This document shows, piece after piece, positions 61,434-64,000 of a stretch of DNA of 64,000 bases; position 1 is the stretch's first letter; each line of letters opens with the position of its first letter. The stretch is from an uncultured Acetobacterium sp. (GTDB taxonomy: Bacteria > Bacillota > Clostridia > Eubacteriales > Eubacteriaceae), in the NCBI RefSeq assembly GCF_963664135.1, contig NZ_OY760905.1:1824736-1888735 (forward strand), read 5' to 3'. The notes under the pieces were generated by a model that was not told the DNA's origin, searched no databases, and saw only the letters and a list, made by a program, of their open reading frames with translations. Position numbers and translations under genes: made by a program.

Positions 61434-61455
61434 AATTATGAACGTGTTCATAATT
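61434..61455. promoter_or_regulatory. Palindromic operator upstream of the DUF3786 gene
   Basis: AATTATGAAC-GT-GTTCATAATT, 10-base perfect arms. An extra TTATGAACG half-site lies 14 bases nearer the gene. Confidence 0.75.
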
Positions 61456-61599
61456 ATATTATCTTTGTTTTTCTAATTTGTCAATTAAAATGCATATCTT
61501 TACTGTATTATCGTTTTCCACGTGTCACTGATCTTCATTTTTAACGTTCATCATGATTGAAGTTAAACTCATTTAAATTAATCTGCAAAAAAACAAAAT

Positions 61600-61872
61600 A
61601 TCACATTGAGTTTACTAAACTGTTCATATATAATGTTGTTCGTAAGTAAACTGACTTGATTGAATACCAATGCTGTGAAGAGTAACAGCGTCTATACAAA
61701 TATAGATCCGTGGTAAAACCGTTCATGGAAAAGTGGTGAGAATAACACAATTAATTAAATACGTTTAACCATTTCATTTAGACATTTGCAAAAACAGATA
61801 TTGTTGCATCTTTTGGGGGTGCTCTTTTCGTTTCGCAATTGCCTTCATCCCCCAATTTAAAAGGAGTAAAAA
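61600..61872 (+). other. Long leader upstream of the chemoreceptor gene, unassigned
   Basis: About 270 bases with no gene. A short TCTATA-CAAA-TATAGA hairpin and CCGTGG/CCATGG-like segments are visible. I could not match a known riboswitch. A good AAAGGAG precedes the gene start. Confidence 0.35.
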
Positions 61873-64000
61873 ATGGAACATGAAAAAAGCCTATTGTCAA
61901 AAATTCTGATAACCGTTGTTTTACCAGTTGCTTTAATTTTTTTAATTACCGCAGGCATTTCAATGATTGTTGTCGGTCAAAATTTCAGCCAGTTTTCTGG
62001 CATTCAAAATAACATTATTCTGATCAACGCAGTCGGACTAGCTGCTATTATTGGTGTGATTACGTTGGGGCTCAGACAAATCTCCAACAAAGTATCAAAT
62101 CTTGCCATAATTGCCCAGCGCCTTGTTATTGACGATAACAGAGGCACTTCCCAAATAGAAAAAAACCCATAACCAACTGGATAAACTCAGTGATATGTTG
62201 GTTATAATTGAAAAAAAAACAAAACGACACACGGAAGTTGCTCAAAAAATTGCAGCTGGTGATTTTTCCGAAGCAATTGCGCCCTCGTCCAAATCAGATC
62301 CTCTGGAAAGCAGCCTCACATCCATCCAGAAATCTGTCGGCTTTGTTCTTGACTACCTGATGCAATTGCCTGAACTGGTGGAAATGGAAAGCTGTTTTGA
62401 TCTCAAACAGGAAGCTACCTTGGCTGGCAATTATCGAAAAGCTACTGACCAGCTCAATCTGGCCATGAATTTGGTATCCAGTAAAAGAGATTATTTTCAG
62501 GCAGTCCTTGATGCCATGCCTTATCGCGTAACAGCCGTTGACAATGATTCGAAAATTACGTTTCTCAATAAAACACTTGCTGATTTAATGAAGATAACTG
62601 GTACTGCCGCACATCGTGAAGACATGTATGGCACTGATTGCTCAGATTGTAATCTGCAAATGTGCAAGACCGAAAATTGTGGCATTACTGCATTCAAAAA
62701 AAGTGGTCGAACTGAATATCCCTTTGAATTTAGAGACCGCTACTATCGTATGGATACAAACGCAATTTTAAATAGAAAGGGCGAAACGATTGGGTATCTG
62801 GAAATCTCTCACGACACGACACCAACCGAAAGTGTGGCCCACTATACAAAAAAAGAAGTTCAACGACTAGAGGAGAACTTAGAACGATTATCCTCCGGAA
62901 ATCTGGATTTCAATATCGCTATTCAGGAGCCAAATGAATATACCCATGATACCTATAAACAGTTTATGACCATCGAAAATAATTTGATCCGTGTAAAAGA
63001 TTCAATTAGTGATCTCATCGAAGATGCGACCCAGCTCACCCGGGCAGCAATCCGCGGTGAATTGAACACCCGGGCTGATGAAATGCGTTTCGGTGGGGCT
63101 TGGCAGAAACTGATTAAGGGTATGAATGGTATTCTTGAAAAAATTTCAAAACCAATCGATGCCGTTGTGGCTACCATGGATGAAATGTCTGAGGGAAATT
63201 TGGACGCGGCTGTGAGCGGAAACTATAAGGGCAGTTTTGAATTATTAAAAACCTCAGTTAATACAATGGGCAGCCGATTTAAAACTGTTGTCACTGAAAT
63301 TTCGGCGATTACTGAAGAGATTGGTAATGGGAATCTAAATATTCGTGATGTCCGAGTGTATCAAGGCGATTTCAATGCCATTTCTATTTCCCTCAATACG
63401 ATTCTTGAAAAATTAAATGCGCTATTGGGTGACATCAACGATGCTGCTGAACAAGTTAATGCCGGAGCTAATCAGATATCTGACAGCAGCCAATCATTGG
63501 CTCAAGGCTCTACCGAGCAAGCCAGCTCAATTCAGGAACTAACCGCATCCATCACTGAAATCGCCGACCAGACTAAGAACAATGCAGTTGATGCAAACAA
63601 GGCAAGCGCATTAGCTGCTGAAGTTATGGAAAATGCCGATCAAGGTAATCGTCAGATGATCGAAATGTAGCAATCGATGGTCGATATTAACAAATCTTCC
63701 GCCGATATTTCAAAAATCATTAAAGTCATTGATGATATTGCCTTCCAAACTAACATTCTTGCTCTAAATGCTGCCGTTGAAGCGGCTCGGGCTGGACAGC
63801 ATGGCAAGGGATTTGCAGTCGTCGCTGAGGAAGTAAGAACATTAGCGGCCCGAAGTGCTGACGCTGCCAAAGAAACGACCTTGTTAATCGAAGGTTCCAT
63901 CAACAAGGTTCAGAAAGGCACCAGAATAGCTGATGAAACAGCCATAGCGCTCGATCAAATCGTCGCTGGTGTTGGCCAGGTTAATGGCTTGATTAGCAAT
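61873..64000 (+). pseudogene. Methyl-accepting chemotaxis protein, frameshifted and interrupted by TAG
   Basis: A chemoreceptor of more than 700 codons that runs off the window. It has two N-terminal helices, then a frameshift in a 7-A run near 62160 (GTSQIEK to NQLDKLSDML). A PAS domain follows with cysteines in MYGTDCSDCNLQMCKTENC. HAMP-like repeats (GNLDFNIAIQE, GNLDAAVSGNYKG, GNLNIRDVRVYQG) lead into the signalling domain. A TAG (63668-63670) splits QGNRQMIEM from [13 protein letters not shown]; the next part contains the hallmark [21 protein letters not shown]. The frame on either side is otherwise clean, so lesions look recent or are sequence errors. Confidence 0.85.

Noticed and set aside
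61640-61800. c-di-GMP-I riboswitch upstream of the chemoreceptor
   Set aside because: The conserved GEMM loop sequences could not be found.
1-64000. tRNA or rRNA genes
   Set aside because: No cloverleaf with GTTCRANNC-type T-loop or rRNA core sequence was seen on either strand.

Overview
The window looks like chromosome from an anaerobic, acetogenic Firmicute, most likely Acetobacterium or a close relative in the Eubacteriaceae. The base composition is moderately AT-rich, ribosome binding sites are strong AGGAGG types, and many short genes are punctuated by Rho-independent hairpins. Gene content fits strict anaerobes: two DUF2284 metal-binding proteins, the NifU-like/GGGtGRT pair, Cys-rich membrane ferredoxins, a molybdopterin oxidoreductase, DUF3786 proteins and c-di-GMP enzymes. 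The genus is inferred from gene content; no rRNA or tRNA gene was seen.

Layout. 0-5 kb: methionine salvage (mtnA partial, mtnP), a DUF2284 protein with a repeat-bearing acidic tail, and the NifU-like/GGGtGRT operon. 5.2-7.1 kb: a two-gene ATPase/RloB module resembling RloAB or AbiL phage-defence pairs. 7.1-19.9 kb: an accessory graveyard. Intact genes here (GNAT, Fic, DUF6132 plus 4Fe-4S membrane protein, a lipoprotein phosphoesterase, HxlR, isochorismatase-like hydrolase) sit among remnants of DnaC-like ATPase (three copies), YbaK (two copies), RAYT transposase (two), IS1182-type transposase, ParE/antitoxin, DinD, a DNA methylase and a DUF6577-like gene. Many remnants are bounded by a dispersed GGGGACG hairpin repeat. 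20-33 kb: a diguanylate cyclase, flavodoxin, an SDF transporter with an extra N-terminal domain, TnpV, TetR/hydrolase with a clear operator, a PAP2-lipid kinase-PAP2 operon, DUF3786, an ArgD-type aminotransferase and MarR. 33.5-38.8 kb: a PucR-type regulator divergent from a two-gene operon encoding a flavin oxidoreductase/acetoacetate decarboxylase fusion and an SDR. 39-49 kb: a second diguanylate cyclase, a kinase-like ATPase, MerR-htpX, DUF305, mutM, a GtrII-like membrane protein and a broken HD-GYP gene. 49-64 kb: a molybdopterin enzyme, PadR-ferredoxin operon, a haem protein with an in-frame TGA, MerR/GyrI-creatininase-CAT, a glutaredoxin-zinc ribbon protein, MarR-MFS, TetR, DUF3786 and a broken chemoreceptor running off the right edge.

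The most interesting structure is the GGGGACG repeat family. About two dozen copies keep the same core, while the flanking arms change together (GCACAA/TTGTGC in some, GACA/TGTC in others). Two decayed REP-associated tyrosine transposases lie next to copies, and copies coincide with the breakpoints of gene fragments. The second main candidate is the oxidoreductase-decarboxylase fusion. A high density of nonsense and frameshift lesions runs through the window, so genome decay or sequence error must be separated before any recoding claim.
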